Of a stretch of DNA of 52,414 nucleotides, positions 32,829 to 42,510 are shown in pieces. The notes under the pieces are model-generated. The model had not been told where the DNA came from. It saw only the letters and a program-made list of their open reading frames with translations, and did not search any database. The stretch comes from a bacterium (GTDB lineage Bacteria > JAJVIF01 > JAGGVT01), in assembly GCA_021157815.1 (NCBI GenBank), contig JAGGVT010000156.1, forward strand, positions 1 through 52,414. The letters are read 5' to 3'. Within the stretch, counting starts at the first letter, position 1; each line of letters begins with the position of its first letter. Made by a program: the position numbers and the translations under genes.

Positions 32829-33695
32829 CTAATTGCTGTACTCAGGAGGGTTGTTTTTATTATGAAGGTCCCGATTTATTCTCTTTATCTCACTCGCGTG
32901 TTTGCGATGGAAAATCCGGTATGATTTTATCTGAATCAAGGTCATCTTTGAAAGAGGGTTTTTCTTTGTGAGGCGCTGGTGATGATGTATAAAAACTATT
33001 CGTGGAAAGTAAACCACTTTCCTGCCGCTTCTAATCACTCTAGCGCAGAAATCGGAATCCTCGTAACCGTAGAACATGCTTTCATCGAGATAGCCGATTT
33101 CATCCAGAAGGCCGCGATGAAAAAACTGGCTCGCGCCTGAAACAAAACCCGCCTCCCTTAGGGACATAGGGTCAAAATCCCTCATGCGGTGGCGTCTGAA
33201 TGTAAGCGATTCCCTGACGCGGTCGGAGCCGTCAAGACGGTTTACAACAAGGTCCATCGGTGTCGGCAGTGTTCGCCCCGTGTCCTGAAGATCGCCAGCC
33301 GGGTAGTAGAGCCTGAATCCAACCATACCGACATCGGGATTCGCTTTAAGGTATTTGACAGCCTCGTAAAAATCACCCTCGCGGTACTCGCAATCGGCAT
33401 CCACGATGTAAATGTAATTCCCCAGGCAATTTTTCAACGCCTGATTTCTAGCCAGCGCGACACCGTTGTTGGTGTCGTTTTCAATCAGGATGACATCGCT
33501 GTAATCGGATTTCAGCATCTCGATTGTGCCGTCAGTCGAGGCGTTGTCAACAAACACGATTTCATGCGGAATGTTTCGCAGGGGCTTTTTAAGAGAATCC
33601 AGCAGGCGTTTAACGTGTTCGCGGCAATTCATCGCGATTACAGCGACACTTATTTCCGGTGTTTGGAATATATCTTTTTCTATTTCCATATCCAC
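32829..33695 (-). CDS. Glycosyltransferase family 2 (rhamnosyltransferase-like)
   Basis: 288 residues, GT-A fold: ISVAVIAMNCREHVKRLLDS, then IVFVDNASTDGTIEML and NGVALARNQALKN, metal motif YIVDADCEY and FVSGASQFFHRGLLDEIGYL. These are WbbL-type traits. The motif EDSDFCARVIRSG, where the catalytic Asp lies, is intact. The start (ATG 33695) overlaps the end of the radical SAM gene by 16 bases, so they form a coupled pair. Substrate unknown; surface polysaccharide or modified cofactor sugars are both possible. Confidence 0.82.
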   Translation of the reverse strand: MDMEIEKDIFQTPEISVAVIAMNCREHVKRLLDSLKKPLRNIPHEIVFVDNASTDGTIEMLKSDYSDVILIENDTNNGVALARNQALKNCLGNYIYIVDADCEYREGDFYEAVKYLKANPDVGMVGFRLYYPAGDLQDTGRTLPTPMDLVVNRLDGSDRVRESLTFRRHRMRDFDPMSLREAGFVSGASQFFHRGLLDEIGYLDESMFYGYEDSDFCARVIRSGRKVVYFPRIVFIHHHQRLTKKNPLSKMTLIQIKSYRIFHRKHASEIKRINRDLHNKNNPPEYSN

Positions 33696-35146
33696 CCAAG
33701 CTTTTTGAAAAACGTTCTCACTGTCTTAATAAAATCGACCGGATTTCTCAGGCGATGAAGCTGTCTGAGGAAAAATCTTGGCCGGAAGAAGAACGTGCGA
33801 TTCGCCCAGCGGAGCATTTCATCCATGTCATCCCGCGTGAAATGCGGGTATTCCATGACCCATTCGCGCTGTGAATCGGAGGGGTAATAATCGCCTTTAA
33901 CGAACCACCCGTTTTCCTTTGCCAGTGTGTAAAAAACTGTTCCGGGAAATGGATTTGTCGCGCCGACCATGATGCTGTCAACGTCGAGTTCAATCGCGCG
34001 TTTGATAGTGTGCCTGATTGTTTCCTTCGTTTCAAGCGGCGATGAGCCAATCAGGATATTCGCCTTGATAAACACATTGTGTTTTCGAAGCAGTTTGATT
34101 GCGTTCTCTGTCTGCTCAACAGAAACGCCTTTTTTGATATATTCAAGAATTGCGGGATTAAACGATTCAACGCCAATATCAACAAATTTGCAGTTGGTCT
34201 CGGACAGGATTTTCGCGATTGGTTCGGTGACCATATCAGCGCGAGCAAGGCAACCCCAGGCGAGATTGTGTTTCTTGAAAGCCTCGGCAATTGCCCGTGT
34301 GCGTTCTTCTCCCCATAAAAACTGGTCATCTATAATGCTGACAGCCTTGTAGCCGTCCTTTGCAATCTGCTCAATTTCCTCTATGACATTTTCCACCGAC
34401 CTCATTCGAACGGGCGGTTTGTTTTCGTTTGTCTTTTTATATTCCAATTCTCTTGCGAAACTAAGTGAGCAGGGTACGCAGTATATGCACTTTGCGGTGC
34501 ATCCGCGGCTGGTCAGCATGACAGTTACAGGCGATACGCCAAACTTGGGCGAGAAATATTTCGATGCATCCACAAGATGCCGTGCCGGATGATTCAGCGC
34601 GTCCAGGTTTTCAATCACGCCGCCGGTAGGGTAATTCTCAACCTTGCCGTTGAGTTTTGCCGAGATACCGGGGATCGCGGTTTGAATGTCGAACATGTCT
34701 CGGTCTGATTTTCCGCTAAGCGTATTGATAATGTCCACGCAGGAAAGTTCCGGCTCGCCTCTGATTACAAAAGTTCTGTCATCAACAAGGAAAAAATCAG
34801 GATCATCGGTCGGAGCGGGACCTGAATAAATCACGGGAACATCAGGATTTATCTCCCGGAGTATTGCGTGAGCGTTGATATCCATTTCCTTTGCGAGCAG
34901 GGTTGAGTAAACAACGTAAGCCGCAGACTTGTCATTTTTCAAATAATCGCGATACTGCTCTTCAGACCATTTCTCAATTGGTACATCCATTATTTTTACT
35001 TCGTAGCCGGCCGCTTCAAGTTCGCTCGCTGTGTACAGCACGAAGATATTGGGCATGGGGTACAGTCCATAGTTGCATCCGAAAATGCGTTCTACGGCTC
35101 GTTTGCCGTTCGGGACATAAGGTGTCAGCATTGTAACGCGGGTCAT
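33680..35146 (-). CDS. Radical SAM protein of the B12-binding type, unknown substrate
   Basis: 488 residues from ATG 35146. The N-terminal ~170 residues are the Rossmann-like segment (YTASELEAAGYEVKIMDVPI) typical of cobalamin-binding radical SAM enzymes, but no DxHxxG cobalamin-histidine motif is visible. The radical cluster motif is SRGCTAKCIYC (Cys216, 220, 223), followed by FVDIGVES and ANILIGSSPLETKETI, as in elongator-type SPASM-less members. A promoter at 35157-35185 leaves almost no leader. Neighbour: a GT2 gene that overlaps its 3' end. The reaction is unknown. Confidence 0.82.
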   Translation of the reverse strand: MTRVTMLTPYVPNGKRAVERIFGCNYGLYPMPNIFVLYTASELEAAGYEVKIMDVPIEKWSEEQYRDYLKNDKSAAYVVYSTLLAKEMDINAHAILREINPDVPVIYSGPAPTDDPDFFLVDDRTFVIRGEPELSCVDIINTLSGKSDRDMFDIQTAIPGISAKLNGKVENYPTGGVIENLDALNHPARHLVDASKYFSPKFGVSPVTVMLTSRGCTAKCIYCVPCSLSFARELEYKKTNENKPPVRMRSVENVIEEIEQIAKDGYKAVSIIDDQFLWGEERTRAIAEAFKKHNLAWGCLARADMVTEPIAKILSETNCKFVDIGVESFNPAILEYIKKGVSVEQTENAIKLLRKHNVFIKANILIGSSPLETKETIRHTIKRAIELDVDSIMVGATNPFPGTVFYTLAKENGWFVKGDYYPSDSQREWVMEYPHFTRDDMDEMLRWANRTFFFRPRFFLRQLHRLRNPVDFIKTVRTFFKKLGWIWK

Positions 35147-35156
35147 AACAGGCAAT

Positions 35157-35185
35157 AGTTTATTAAGCTGTTTTAATGGTGTCAA
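35157..35185 (-). promoter_or_regulatory. Promoter of the radical SAM/GT2 unit, apparently leaderless
   Basis: Perfect TTGACA, 17 bases, then TAAACT on the minus strand. The start falls near 35150, only ~4 bases before the ATG at 35146, and no Shine-Dalgarno site exists. A divergent promoter for kbl lies at 35235-35262. Confidence 0.65.
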
Positions 35186-35234
35186 GCATCATTGTGAAAC
35201 AGCAGCGATTATTTTTTAGATGATTTAAGCCTGC

Positions 35235-35262
35235 TTGACAATCAGCCTGAAATGAATAAAAT
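35235..35262 (+). promoter_or_regulatory. Promoter of kbl
   Basis: Perfect TTGACA, 16 bases, TAAAAT. The transcript would have ~85 bases of leader before the kbl ATG at 35354. Confidence 0.65.
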
Positions 35263-35353
35263 TGCTGCGCGGCATAAGCGGATTTCATTGTCACGTTTTC
35301 CCGCTGTTATTCAGGTTAAAATACGCATAATTGACTTCGTCGGAGGTTATCAA

Positions 35354-36553
35354 ATGTTCAAAGATTACAAAGAGCATCTTCAAAAGGAACTGGAAGGCAT
35401 CCATTCAGCGGGATTGTACAAGGATGAAAGAGTCATCATGGGACCTCAATCTGCCGCAATCAAGGTTAAAACGGGAGAAGAAGTGCTCAACTTTTGCGCT
35501 AACAACTATCTTGGTTTGTCATCCCATCCGAAAGTCATAGAGGCAGCGCACAAAGGACTGGATGAATGGGGTTACGGGATGAGTTCGGTTCGCTTTATCT
35601 GCGGAACACAAGACATTCATAAAATCCTTGAAAAGAAAATTGCCGATTTCCTTGGAATGGAGGATTGTATTCTTTATTCCTCATGTTTTGACGCTAACGG
35701 TGGGTTGTTTGAAACGCTGCTTCCGGGACCGGAATATGCAATCATATCAGAGCAGTTGAATCACGCATCAATTATTGACGGCGTCCGACTGTGCAAGGCT
35801 GAACGCTATCGATATGAACATAACAACATGCGTAATCTGGAGGAAATTCTCCAGAAAACACAGGATAAAAAAGCAAGGTGTATCGCGACGGACGGCGTTT
35901 TCTCGATGGATGGAGACATTGCGAGACTCGATGAAATCTGCGAACTTGCTGACAAATACAACTCGATGGTAATGATTGATGACGCTCACGCGACAGGTTT
36001 CATGGGGAAGACGGGACGAGGCACGCATGAATATCGCGGCGTGATGGACAGGGTTGATATTATTACATCAACACTCGGCAAGGCAATGGGCGGCGCATCG
36101 GGCGGATTCACAGCCGCGCGCAAGGAAATCGTTGACATGCTGCGTCAGCGATCACGCCCATACCTGTTCTCGAATACAGTGCCGCCTCCGATTGTGGCAT
36201 CCGCAATCGCTGTTATCGACCTGCTCAGTGAAACAACAGAGCGCCGGGACAAGCTCGAAGCGAACACGAAATATTTCCGAAAGAAGATGACTGAAGCCGG
36301 ATTCGATATCAAACCGGGCGAGCATCCGATTGTTCCGATTATGCTTTATGATGCCAAGCTCAGCCAGGATTTCGCGCGCGACCTTCTTGATGAGGGTATC
36401 TACGTTATCGGATTCTATTATCCGGTGGTTCCGAAGGGGCAGGCGAGAATTCGAGTCCAGCTAAGCGCCGGCCATGACATGGAGCATCTCGACAGGGCAA
36501 TTGAGGCGTTCACTAAAATCGGCAAGAAGTACGATTGCCTTAAGAAGAACTAG
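35354..36553 (+). CDS. kbl: 2-amino-3-ketobutyrate CoA ligase (glycine C-acetyltransferase)
   Basis: 399 residues, the same length as E. coli Kbl. This PLP enzyme splits 2-amino-3-ketobutyrate with CoA to glycine and acetyl-CoA in threonine breakdown. Visible motifs are [51 protein letters not shown], and the PLP lysine in [14 protein letters not shown] (Lys ~243). ATG 35354 has GGAGG 7 bases upstream; the frame opens earlier at 35252 but that region is the promoter. The usual partner, threonine dehydrogenase, is not adjacent. Related alpha-oxoamine synthases (BioF, HemA) share the fold; the GTQDIH and FxGxxFDANGG features favour Kbl. Confidence 0.9.
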   Translation: MFKDYKEHLQKELEGIHSAGLYKDERVIMGPQSAAIKVKTGEEVLNFCANNYLGLSSHPKVIEAAHKGLDEWGYGMSSVRFICGTQDIHKILEKKIADFLGMEDCILYSSCFDANGGLFETLLPGPEYAIISEQLNHASIIDGVRLCKAERYRYEHNNMRNLEEILQKTQDKKARCIATDGVFSMDGDIARLDEICELADKYNSMVMIDDAHATGFMGKTGRGTHEYRGVMDRVDIITSTLGKAMGGASGGFTAARKEIVDMLRQRSRPYLFSNTVPPPIVASAIAVIDLLSETTERRDKLEANTKYFRKKMTEAGFDIKPGEHPIVPIMLYDAKLSQDFARDLLDEGIYVIGFYYPVVPKGQARIRVQLSAGHDMEHLDRAIEAFTKIGKKYDCLKKN

Positions 36554-36586
36554 AATTTCCTATTAGAAATTTGCAGATATTATAAA

Positions 36587-36641
36587 GCAGAGGGTTAAAA
36601 CCCTCTGCAATACATAACCGGACATAATGTCCGGTTTTTTT
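36587..36641 (+). terminator. Tandem hairpins ending kbl
   Basis: First stem GCAGAGGGTT-AA-AACCCTCTGC (perfect, 36587-36608). Second AACCGGACATAATGTCCGGTT with seven Ts (36616-36641), a classical intrinsic terminator. The first stem may be an extra barrier or an RNA-processing site. Confidence 0.85.
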
Positions 36642-36642
36642 G

Positions 36643-36763
36643 CCCCACCCCAACCCTCCCCACAAGTGGGGAGGGAGCAGATTGTTTACCCCTACTTGGT
36701 GGGGGGATTAGGGTGGACAATTGTTTCCACCTGCTTCGTGGGAATGAGGGTGGGTGATGTATA
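36643..36763. repeat. GC-rich repeat (CCCCACCCCAACCCTCCCC type)
   Basis: Contains CCCCACCCCAACCCTCCCC, CAAGTGGGGAGGG, then CCCCTACTTGGTGGGGGGATT and TTCGTGGGAATGAGGGTGGG. The halves can pair. It fills the short gap between the kbl terminator and the DUF4846 gene. Repeats of this sort are common near gene ends. Confidence 0.5.
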
Positions 36764-37594
36764 ATGTTAATAATGAACAGCAGCATCCCTAGAATATTCA
36801 CGCCAATTCTATTCCTTCTTGTACTCGCGACCAATTCCGCGGGACAAAGCAACCATCCGGATTCCGTTGCGATGATTCCCTGTGTCGATGATTATATCCG
36901 CATCCAGTTAAAAGACGATTCGTTTGCCGATTATGTTCGCCATCTCCCTTTGAAGGAAATCGGCTCGCCTGTGAAATCGTGGAGCGGCAGCATTATTCAT
37001 GAAGGCGATGAGATTCATGCCGTAATTGATTGGCAGTTGCCGCATAAAGTGCAGCAATGTGCGGATGTCGCGATTCGTCTTCGTGCTGAATATCTGAGTG
37101 AACACGGTCAGATTGAAAAAATCAAATTCAAATCACTCAGTGGGAACAGCATTGAATATTCGAAATGGCTTCATGGGCGATATGCTCTGAACAGTGCGGG
37201 GAGCAAAATTGAATATCGCAAATCGCAACGGGGCAGGCGGGATACGGATGAGGAATTCGAGAAATATCTGCGTTTCGTTATGACCTACGCGAACAGTTCA
37301 TCTCTGGCACGTGATTTGAAAACCGTTGGGGAATCCGGATTGCTGCCGGGTGATATTTATATCCAGCCTGACCCATCCGGGCGTGGCGGAATCGGGCATG
37401 TGTCTGTAATTCTGGATGTATGCGAAAACACACATGGCGAGCGCCTTTATCTTTTCGGTTACGGCTTCATCCCCGCACAGGATTTTCATTTGCCGCTGCC
37501 GGAGACGGGTCAGGGAATCGGGAAATGGTTCACTCTCGATGGATACAGGGATTTCATCGCGATGTTCGGAGACGGTGATTTCCACCGGCTTTAG
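36764..37594 (+). CDS. DUF4846 family exported protein
   Basis: 276 residues with an N-terminal hydrophobic segment (IFTPILFLLVLATNSAG) that is probably a signal peptide. The rest matches DUF4846 well: DDSFADYVRHLPLKEIGSPV, then HAVIDWQLPHKVQQCADVAI, LRAEYL, EYSKWLHGRYAL, FEKYLRFVMTYANSSSLARD, GDIYIQPDPSGRGGIGHVSV and YGFIPAQDFHLP. The function of this family is not known to me; a papain-like or lipid-associated role cannot be assumed. GIGHVSVI, at the family's usual PGHA site, keeps the histidine. ATG 36764 is the first codon; an alternative is 36773. It is followed by a GGGACAG repeat. Confidence 0.85.
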   Translation: MLIMNSSIPRIFTPILFLLVLATNSAGQSNHPDSVAMIPCVDDYIRIQLKDDSFADYVRHLPLKEIGSPVKSWSGSIIHEGDEIHAVIDWQLPHKVQQCADVAIRLRAEYLSEHGQIEKIKFKSLSGNSIEYSKWLHGRYALNSAGSKIEYRKSQRGRRDTDEEFEKYLRFVMTYANSSSLARDLKTVGESGLLPGDIYIQPDPSGRGGIGHVSVILDVCENTHGERLYLFGYGFIPAQDFHLPLPETGQGIGKWFTLDGYRDFIAMFGDGDFHRL

Positions 37595-37596
37595 GG

Positions 37597-37693
37597 AAAT
37601 AGGGACAGTTACCTGTTTTATAATCCGCATGGTTAAGGCAAAGTCAATCGCCAGTGTTTATCGGCGACATAAAATAGGTAACTGTCCCTATTT
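37597..37693. repeat. GGGACAGTTACCT inverted repeat
   Basis: Arms of 25 bases (AAATAGGGACAGTTACCT...) pair with one mismatch across a ~47-base middle. It lies 2 bases after the DUF4846 stop codon. Core GGGACAGNNACCT is shared with the 4583-4659 element though the flanks differ, which fits a family mobilised in trans. Confidence 0.78.
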
Positions 37694-37768
37694 TTCCCCG
37701 TTGCTTTTAACATAAATAATATATAGACTGTTCAATCGAATCCCAAAAGCGTCTGGTGATTTAAAACC

Positions 37769-38590
37769 ATGATTGAGCCATGTTATCAATTCCCAAATGA
37801 CCCCGCTGAAATTCTTGAGTTTCTGGAATTGGAATCTCCCGCATGGAAATTTGAATTTGAGTCGGAACATTCATCCACGCAGATACTCGCGAAAGACGCT
37901 TTCAAAAGTGGGTTAAGAGATAGAACTGTTTTTTTCGTAAGGAGCCAGACAGCCGGACGCGGGAGGAAAGATCGATCATGGCTGAGCTCCAGCGAGGGGT
38001 TTGATCTTGCGATGACGCTTCTAATCCCGGTATCCGTGCAATTAAAAAACGTCGCGATTATGAGCCTTGCCGGTGGGATATCGACAGCGGAGGCTCTTCG
38101 CGAAATAACAGGCAAAGACTTTCGTGTTAAATGGCCCAACGACATTTGTTTCCAGAATTCAAAAGTGTGCGGGATTCTCTCAGAACTTCTGATTAACCAG
38201 GATGATCGTGCTGTGGCAATGGGGATTGGAATTAATGTCAATTCCAAAGCGGATGATTTCCCGCAGGATGAATTTATGTATGCAGTCAATACTGTTTCAT
38301 CGATTGCGGGATGTGAAATTGATCTGGCGGATTTGACGGTTGAGATATTAAGGCGCATTGATGATAACGTTACGCATCTTGAAAATAATGCTGTGGATAA
38401 AGTTCTTGTGAAGTGGGATTCAATTGGCTGGATGACGAGACGGAAAATCAGGTTTCGTGAAATATCTGGAGAGTGGGAGCGAGGCATTGCCATTGGGATT
38501 TCAGGGGATGGTCACCTGGTTATCAGGGATATTGAGAGCGATGCGGTCAGGACATTGATTGAGGGGGATGTAATCCCGGATGATAAATAA
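37769..38590 (+). CDS. birA: Biotin--[acetyl-CoA-carboxylase] ligase, stand-alone
   Basis: 273 residues, group I biotin protein ligase without the DNA-binding domain: the catalytic core starts at once (LEFLELESPAWKFEFESEHS), then TAGRGRKDRSW (biotin loop), ALREITGKDFRVKWPND, then KVCGILSEL and AMGIGINVNSKADDFP. It activates biotin as biotinyl-AMP and attaches it to carrier proteins. The C-terminal part (REISGEWERGIAIGISGDGH) is the SH3-like domain. Without the N-terminal helix-turn-helix it should not act as a repressor. A weak GGTGA precedes the ATG. Confidence 0.9.
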   Translation: MIEPCYQFPNDPAEILEFLELESPAWKFEFESEHSSTQILAKDAFKSGLRDRTVFFVRSQTAGRGRKDRSWLSSSEGFDLAMTLLIPVSVQLKNVAIMSLAGGISTAEALREITGKDFRVKWPNDICFQNSKVCGILSELLINQDDRAVAMGIGINVNSKADDFPQDEFMYAVNTVSSIAGCEIDLADLTVEILRRIDDNVTHLENNAVDKVLVKWDSIGWMTRRKIRFREISGEWERGIAIGISGDGHLVIRDIESDAVRTLIEGDVIPDDK

Positions 38591-38796
38591 GATGATAAAT
38601 AAATAGAAATATTGTTGTTTTGTGGCGTTTGCAGTATAATGAAAGTGTAACCCGATTTTTTACGATGACCTCGGGGTGGCGGTAAGGATAGAGTTACTCC
38701 TCTCTTTTGTATTTTCCTCTTTGCAAATCTTTCCGCTTCGGAAGCCCCACCCCGGGGAGAGAGATTAATTTCCTTCACATAGTGAGGAATCGATAT

Positions 38797-38826
38797 AAAG
38801 AGCTCGGTTTCGAGCTCTTTTATTAT
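38797..38826 (+). terminator. Intrinsic terminator before dnaE
   Basis: AAAGAGCTCG-GTTT-CGAGCTCTTT (10 perfect pairs) followed by TATTATTTTTT. It probably ends transcription from the birA side. Confidence 0.8.
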
Positions 38827-38843
38827 TTTTTACACTGAAATAA

Positions 38844-38872
38844 TTGCCATTGGCCTGATTAAATCTTATAAT
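38844..38872 (+). promoter_or_regulatory. Promoter of dnaE
   Basis: TTGCCA, 17 bases, perfect TATAAT; start near 38879, about 31 bases before the ATG at 38910. Confidence 0.7.
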
Positions 38873-38909
38873 TCAGATAGTATCAAATTATTTTCAGAAA
38901 AGGTGAATT

Positions 38910-41900
38910 ATGCCCGGGCGGGGATTCAGCCATCTTCATGTTCACAGCGAGTATTCCATTCTCGACGGTTTAATCCGTATCGAGGAGTTGATAGCATGGA
39001 CAAAGGAACATGGCAAGGATTATGTGGCGCTTACAGACCACGGCAATATGTATGGAGCCGTGCATTTTTTCAAAGCCGCCAAAGAGGCTGGATTGAAGCC
39101 CATTATCGGAATTGAGGCTTATATCTCACCGACAAACAGGTTTGATAAGGAACTTGCGCAGGCGGATGCCAGCAATCATATTGTCCTTTACGTGGCTGAT
39201 TCCGTTGGTTATAAAAATCTAATGAAGTTAACGACCCTGTCATTTCAAGAGGGTTTTTTCTACAAACCGCGAATCGACCTTGAACTGCTTCGAGAGTATA
39301 ACGAGGGGATTATCGCGACAACCGCTTGCCTGAAGGGAAGAGTCAACCAACTGTTCAGGAGGGGGCATCCTGAAGATGCGCGAAAAGTATTCGAGGAATA
39401 TCTTGATATCTTTGGCAAAGACAGGCTTTTCATTGAGTACATGAATAACGGCATGCCTGAACAGGTTCAGCTAAAACCATATCTTGAGAAGCTCAGCGAT
39501 GACTATGGGATTCCGATTATCGCCACCAATGACGCGCATTATGTGAAACTGTCCGATGCGCCTTATCAGGATGTCATGTTGTGTATCCAGACGAAAGCCA
39601 AACTTAAGGATACCGACCGCATGAGATTCCCCACTAACCAGTTCTACCTGAAAACCCAAGATGAAATGCTCGATGCCATGGATGGCAACTCACAGTGGCT
39701 TGAGAATTGCGACCTTGTCGCGAAGATGGTTGATTTCGAAATGGAGCTTGGCACTTTCCACTTTCCGAATTTCGAAACACCGGATGGTTCCACATCGGAA
39801 GAGTATCTTGCGAAAATTTCGCATGAGGGTTTGAAAAACAGGTTTCAGGGAAAGGAGGTTTCCGAGGAGTATTCATCAAGGCTTGATTATGAAATTGGAT
39901 GGATAAACAAACTCAGTTTCGCCCCATATTTTCTAATCATAGATGATTTTGTTCGATACGCTATTAAGAAAGGAATCAGCAAAGGTCCCGGTCGCGGCTC
40001 GGGCGCTGGTAGTCTGGTTAGCTATGCGCTGGGCATTACGGATGTTGACCCGATTAAATTTGATCTGCTGTTCGAGAGGTTCATCAATCCGGCAAGGAAG
40101 AGCATGCCGGACATGGACCTCGATTTCGACCCGATAAGGCGTGAGGAAGTAATTGATTACGTAAGGGAAAAATACAATTCCGAATATGTCTGCAACATCA
40201 TTACATTCAACCGGATGAAAGCGCGAGCGGCGATTCGAGACAGCGCCAGGATTCTTGATATTCCAATCCCCATGTCTGACAGGATTGCCAAAATGATTCC
40301 GATGGGAAATACCATCAGTGAAGCGATGGAAGAAACCCCGGAACTCGCAAACCTGTACAAAAATGACAACACGGTTCGATGGTGGATTGATACCGCGATG
40401 GCTATTGAGGGATTGATTCGAAATGAGGGAGTTCATCCGGCGGGGATTGTTATCGCGAACAAACCGGTTGTCGAATATGCCCCACTGATGGTGTCACGTC
40501 GAGACAACCTTATGGTCTGCCAATACCCGATGAAGGATGTCGATGCGATTGGGCTGATAAAAATGGATTTTCTTGGCCTTCGAACGCTTACATACATGGA
40601 GGATTGTATAAACCTTGTAAAAGAAACAAAGGGAATTGAGATTAAGCCGATGGAGATTCCCCTTGATGATGCCAATACATACAGCCTGCTTTGCGAAGCC
40701 AACACCCTGGGCGTATTCCAGCTGGAAAGTTCCGGAATGAGAAGTTTGATGATGGATATTCGACCTGACTGGATAGGGGACGTTATCGCGCTTATCGCTT
40801 TGTATCGCCCGGGGCCAATCAAGCGCGCGCCAAGATTCGCGGCTCGCAAGCACAAGCGGGAAAAAATTTATTACGCTCATCCCGAACTTCAACCGATTCT
40901 TGAAGAGACCTACGGCGTTATCACATACCAGGAACAGATTACGATGATCCTGGTTAAACTGGCTGGAATTCAACTTACGGACGCTGTCAGCATTATCAAG
41001 ATTATATCCAAGAAACGCAGCGCTGATGAGATTAACCAGTACAGAGATGAATTTGTTCAGGGCACAATCGCCAAGGGGATTGCCCCCGGAATCGCTAATG
41101 AGGTTTTCAGTGACATTGTCGAGTTTGCCGGATATGGTTTTAACAAGTCGCATTCCGCCGCTTACGGCCTGCTTGCGTACTGGACAGCGTATCTTAAAGC
41201 CAACTACCCGTTGGAATTTTACTGCTCGTTTCTCTCATCGGAGATGCAAGATACGGATAAAATCGCCCAGATACTTGGTGAGATTCAAAGGAGGAAGATT
41301 GAGATCTTTCCACCTGATGTGAATACATCATTTGACAAATTCACGGTTGAGAATGAAGGAATCAGATTCGGCCTTGTCGCAATCAAGGGAGTCGGCGAAC
41401 AGGCGGCGGTGGAGATTATGAAAGCACGCGGCAAGGGTGGGGAATTCGCAAGTTTACTGGATTTCACAAAACGCGTGGACCTTCACCTGGCAAACAAGGG
41501 AGCCATTGAAAACCTGATTAAAGCAAGCGCGATGGACAGCCTTCCCGGACACCGCGCGCAAAAATGTGAAGCTCTGAATAGAGCTATCGACATTGGAAAA
41601 CGAACTCAGGAGGATAAAACAAGAGGACAGGAACAGCTGTTTAATATGTCGAGTACTGCGGATGATGACGGCATGAGCACCCTTATGAATATCCAGGAGT
41701 TTTCCGAACAGCAGATGCTTCGAATGGAAAAGAAACTAACCGGTTTCTATCTGACAGGACATCCGCTTGAACGGTATAGAAAGAGGCTTGAGAAGGCGAT
41801 TACGCATAATATTGACGAACTCAATAAACTGGAGGACGATACTGAAGTCACGATTGGAGGGCTGGTTTCACATCTGGAGTTTAAAACCTCACAGAATAAT

Positions 41901-42482
41901 GAGGATTATGCAATCATGTCGCTGGAGGATTTTACAGCTTCAACTCAGGTGATGGTGTTTGAAAGCAAACTGGAAAAGGTGAGAAAGGACCTTATCCCTG
42001 AGGCGGTATTGCGAGTGAAGGGAATTGTTCGCAGCGAGACAAGGGAAACTCAATCTGACAGCGGGGACGCAATTGAAACAAGGCAGGTCAAACTGTTTCT
42101 TAACTCGTTGAAGAGGTATTCAAAAGATACAGTGGAAATCGATGAATCCGACCGGCAGGATATTGGCGTGGCGACGGTATCCCACAAGGTTGACAAGTGC
42201 GAAACCATGGAACTCGGTTATTCATCAGATGAATCAATGCCAACTGTAAAATATGCTGAACTGACATTTATTCTTCCCATGGAGACTGAGAAACTCAGGG
42301 AAGTGGGTACGCGTGTCAGAAATGTTGTTAATGAACATGAGGGCGAAACCAGATTAAACGTGTATTTCAAATTAAACGGCGGACGATTCAGGATTGACCT
42401 TGGCCTGGACAGCGGTTGTGATTATTCCAAAGTAAGGGAAATAATCAGAAAGGAACTGAATGGCGCGAGATTTAATCCGTAA
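38910..42482 (+). CDS. dnaE: DNA polymerase III subunit alpha (DnaE)
   Basis: 1,190 residues, the replicative polymerase. The PHP domain comes first (FSHLHVHSEYSILDG, LTDHGNMYGAV), then the Pol3 catalytic region with GPGRGSGAGSLVSYALGITD, metal-binding aspartates PDMDLDFD (~399-406) and IKMDFLGLRTL (~552), the finger YRPGPIKRAPRF, and a helix-hairpin-helix plus OB-fold (EVTIGGLVSHLEFKTSQNNE) at the C-terminus. The PHP histidines look intact, so a proofreading-like function is possible as in other DnaE1-type enzymes. AAGG stands six bases before the ATG. It is followed by ssb ~110 bases later. Confidence 0.95.
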   Translation: MPGRGFSHLHVHSEYSILDGLIRIEELIAWTKEHGKDYVALTDHGNMYGAVHFFKAAKEAGLKPIIGIEAYISPTNRFDKELAQADASNHIVLYVADSVGYKNLMKLTTLSFQEGFFYKPRIDLELLREYNEGIIATTACLKGRVNQLFRRGHPEDARKVFEEYLDIFGKDRLFIEYMNNGMPEQVQLKPYLEKLSDDYGIPIIATNDAHYVKLSDAPYQDVMLCIQTKAKLKDTDRMRFPTNQFYLKTQDEMLDAMDGNSQWLENCDLVAKMVDFEMELGTFHFPNFETPDGSTSEEYLAKISHEGLKNRFQGKEVSEEYSSRLDYEIGWINKLSFAPYFLIIDDFVRYAIKKGISKGPGRGSGAGSLVSYALGITDVDPIKFDLLFERFINPARKSMPDMDLDFDPIRREEVIDYVREKYNSEYVCNIITFNRMKARAAIRDSARILDIPIPMSDRIAKMIPMGNTISEAMEETPELANLYKNDNTVRWWIDTAMAIEGLIRNEGVHPAGIVIANKPVVEYAPLMVSRRDNLMVCQYPMKDVDAIGLIKMDFLGLRTLTYMEDCINLVKETKGIEIKPMEIPLDDANTYSLLCEANTLGVFQLESSGMRSLMMDIRPDWIGDVIALIALYRPGPIKRAPRFAARKHKREKIYYAHPELQPILEETYGVITYQEQITMILVKLAGIQLTDAVSIIKIISKKRSADEINQYRDEFVQGTIAKGIAPGIANEVFSDIVEFAGYGFNKSHSAAYGLLAYWTAYLKANYPLEFYCSFLSSEMQDTDKIAQILGEIQRRKIEIFPPDVNTSFDKFTVENEGIRFGLVAIKGVGEQAAVEIMKARGKGGEFASLLDFTKRVDLHLANKGAIENLIKASAMDSLPGHRAQKCEALNRAIDIGKRTQEDKTRGQEQLFNMSSTADDDGMSTLMNIQEFSEQQMLRMEKKLTGFYLTGHPLERYRKRLEKAITHNIDELNKLEDDTEVTIGGLVSHLEFKTSQNNEDYAIMSLEDFTASTQVMVFESKLEKVRKDLIPEAVLRVKGIVRSETRETQSDSGDAIETRQVKLFLNSLKRYSKDTVEIDESDRQDIGVATVSHKVDKCETMELGYSSDESMPTVKYAELTFILPMETEKLREVGTRVRNVVNEHEGETRLNVYFKLNGGRFRIDLGLDSGCDYSKVREIIRKELNGARFNP

Positions 42483-42510
42483 AAGAAAAAAAATAATATG
42501 AACATTTGTC

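Larger units (their letters stand above)
38591..38909 (+). other. Intergenic region before dnaE with repeat, terminator and promoter
   Basis: 319 bases. GTAACCCGATTTTTTACG and CCTCGGGGTGGCGG...CCCCACCCCGGGGAG form a loose inverted repeat (about 38645-38763). Then a terminator at 38797-38826, then the dnaE promoter at 38844-38872. No gene is convincing. Confidence 0.5.

Noticed and set aside
35147-35185. TTG start for the radical SAM gene
   Set aside because: This TTG lies in the -35 box; the family usually begins near ATG 35146.
35252-35353. Upstream extension of kbl
   Set aside because: It overlaps the promoter and adds 34 residues absent from the family; ATG 35354 has GGAGG.
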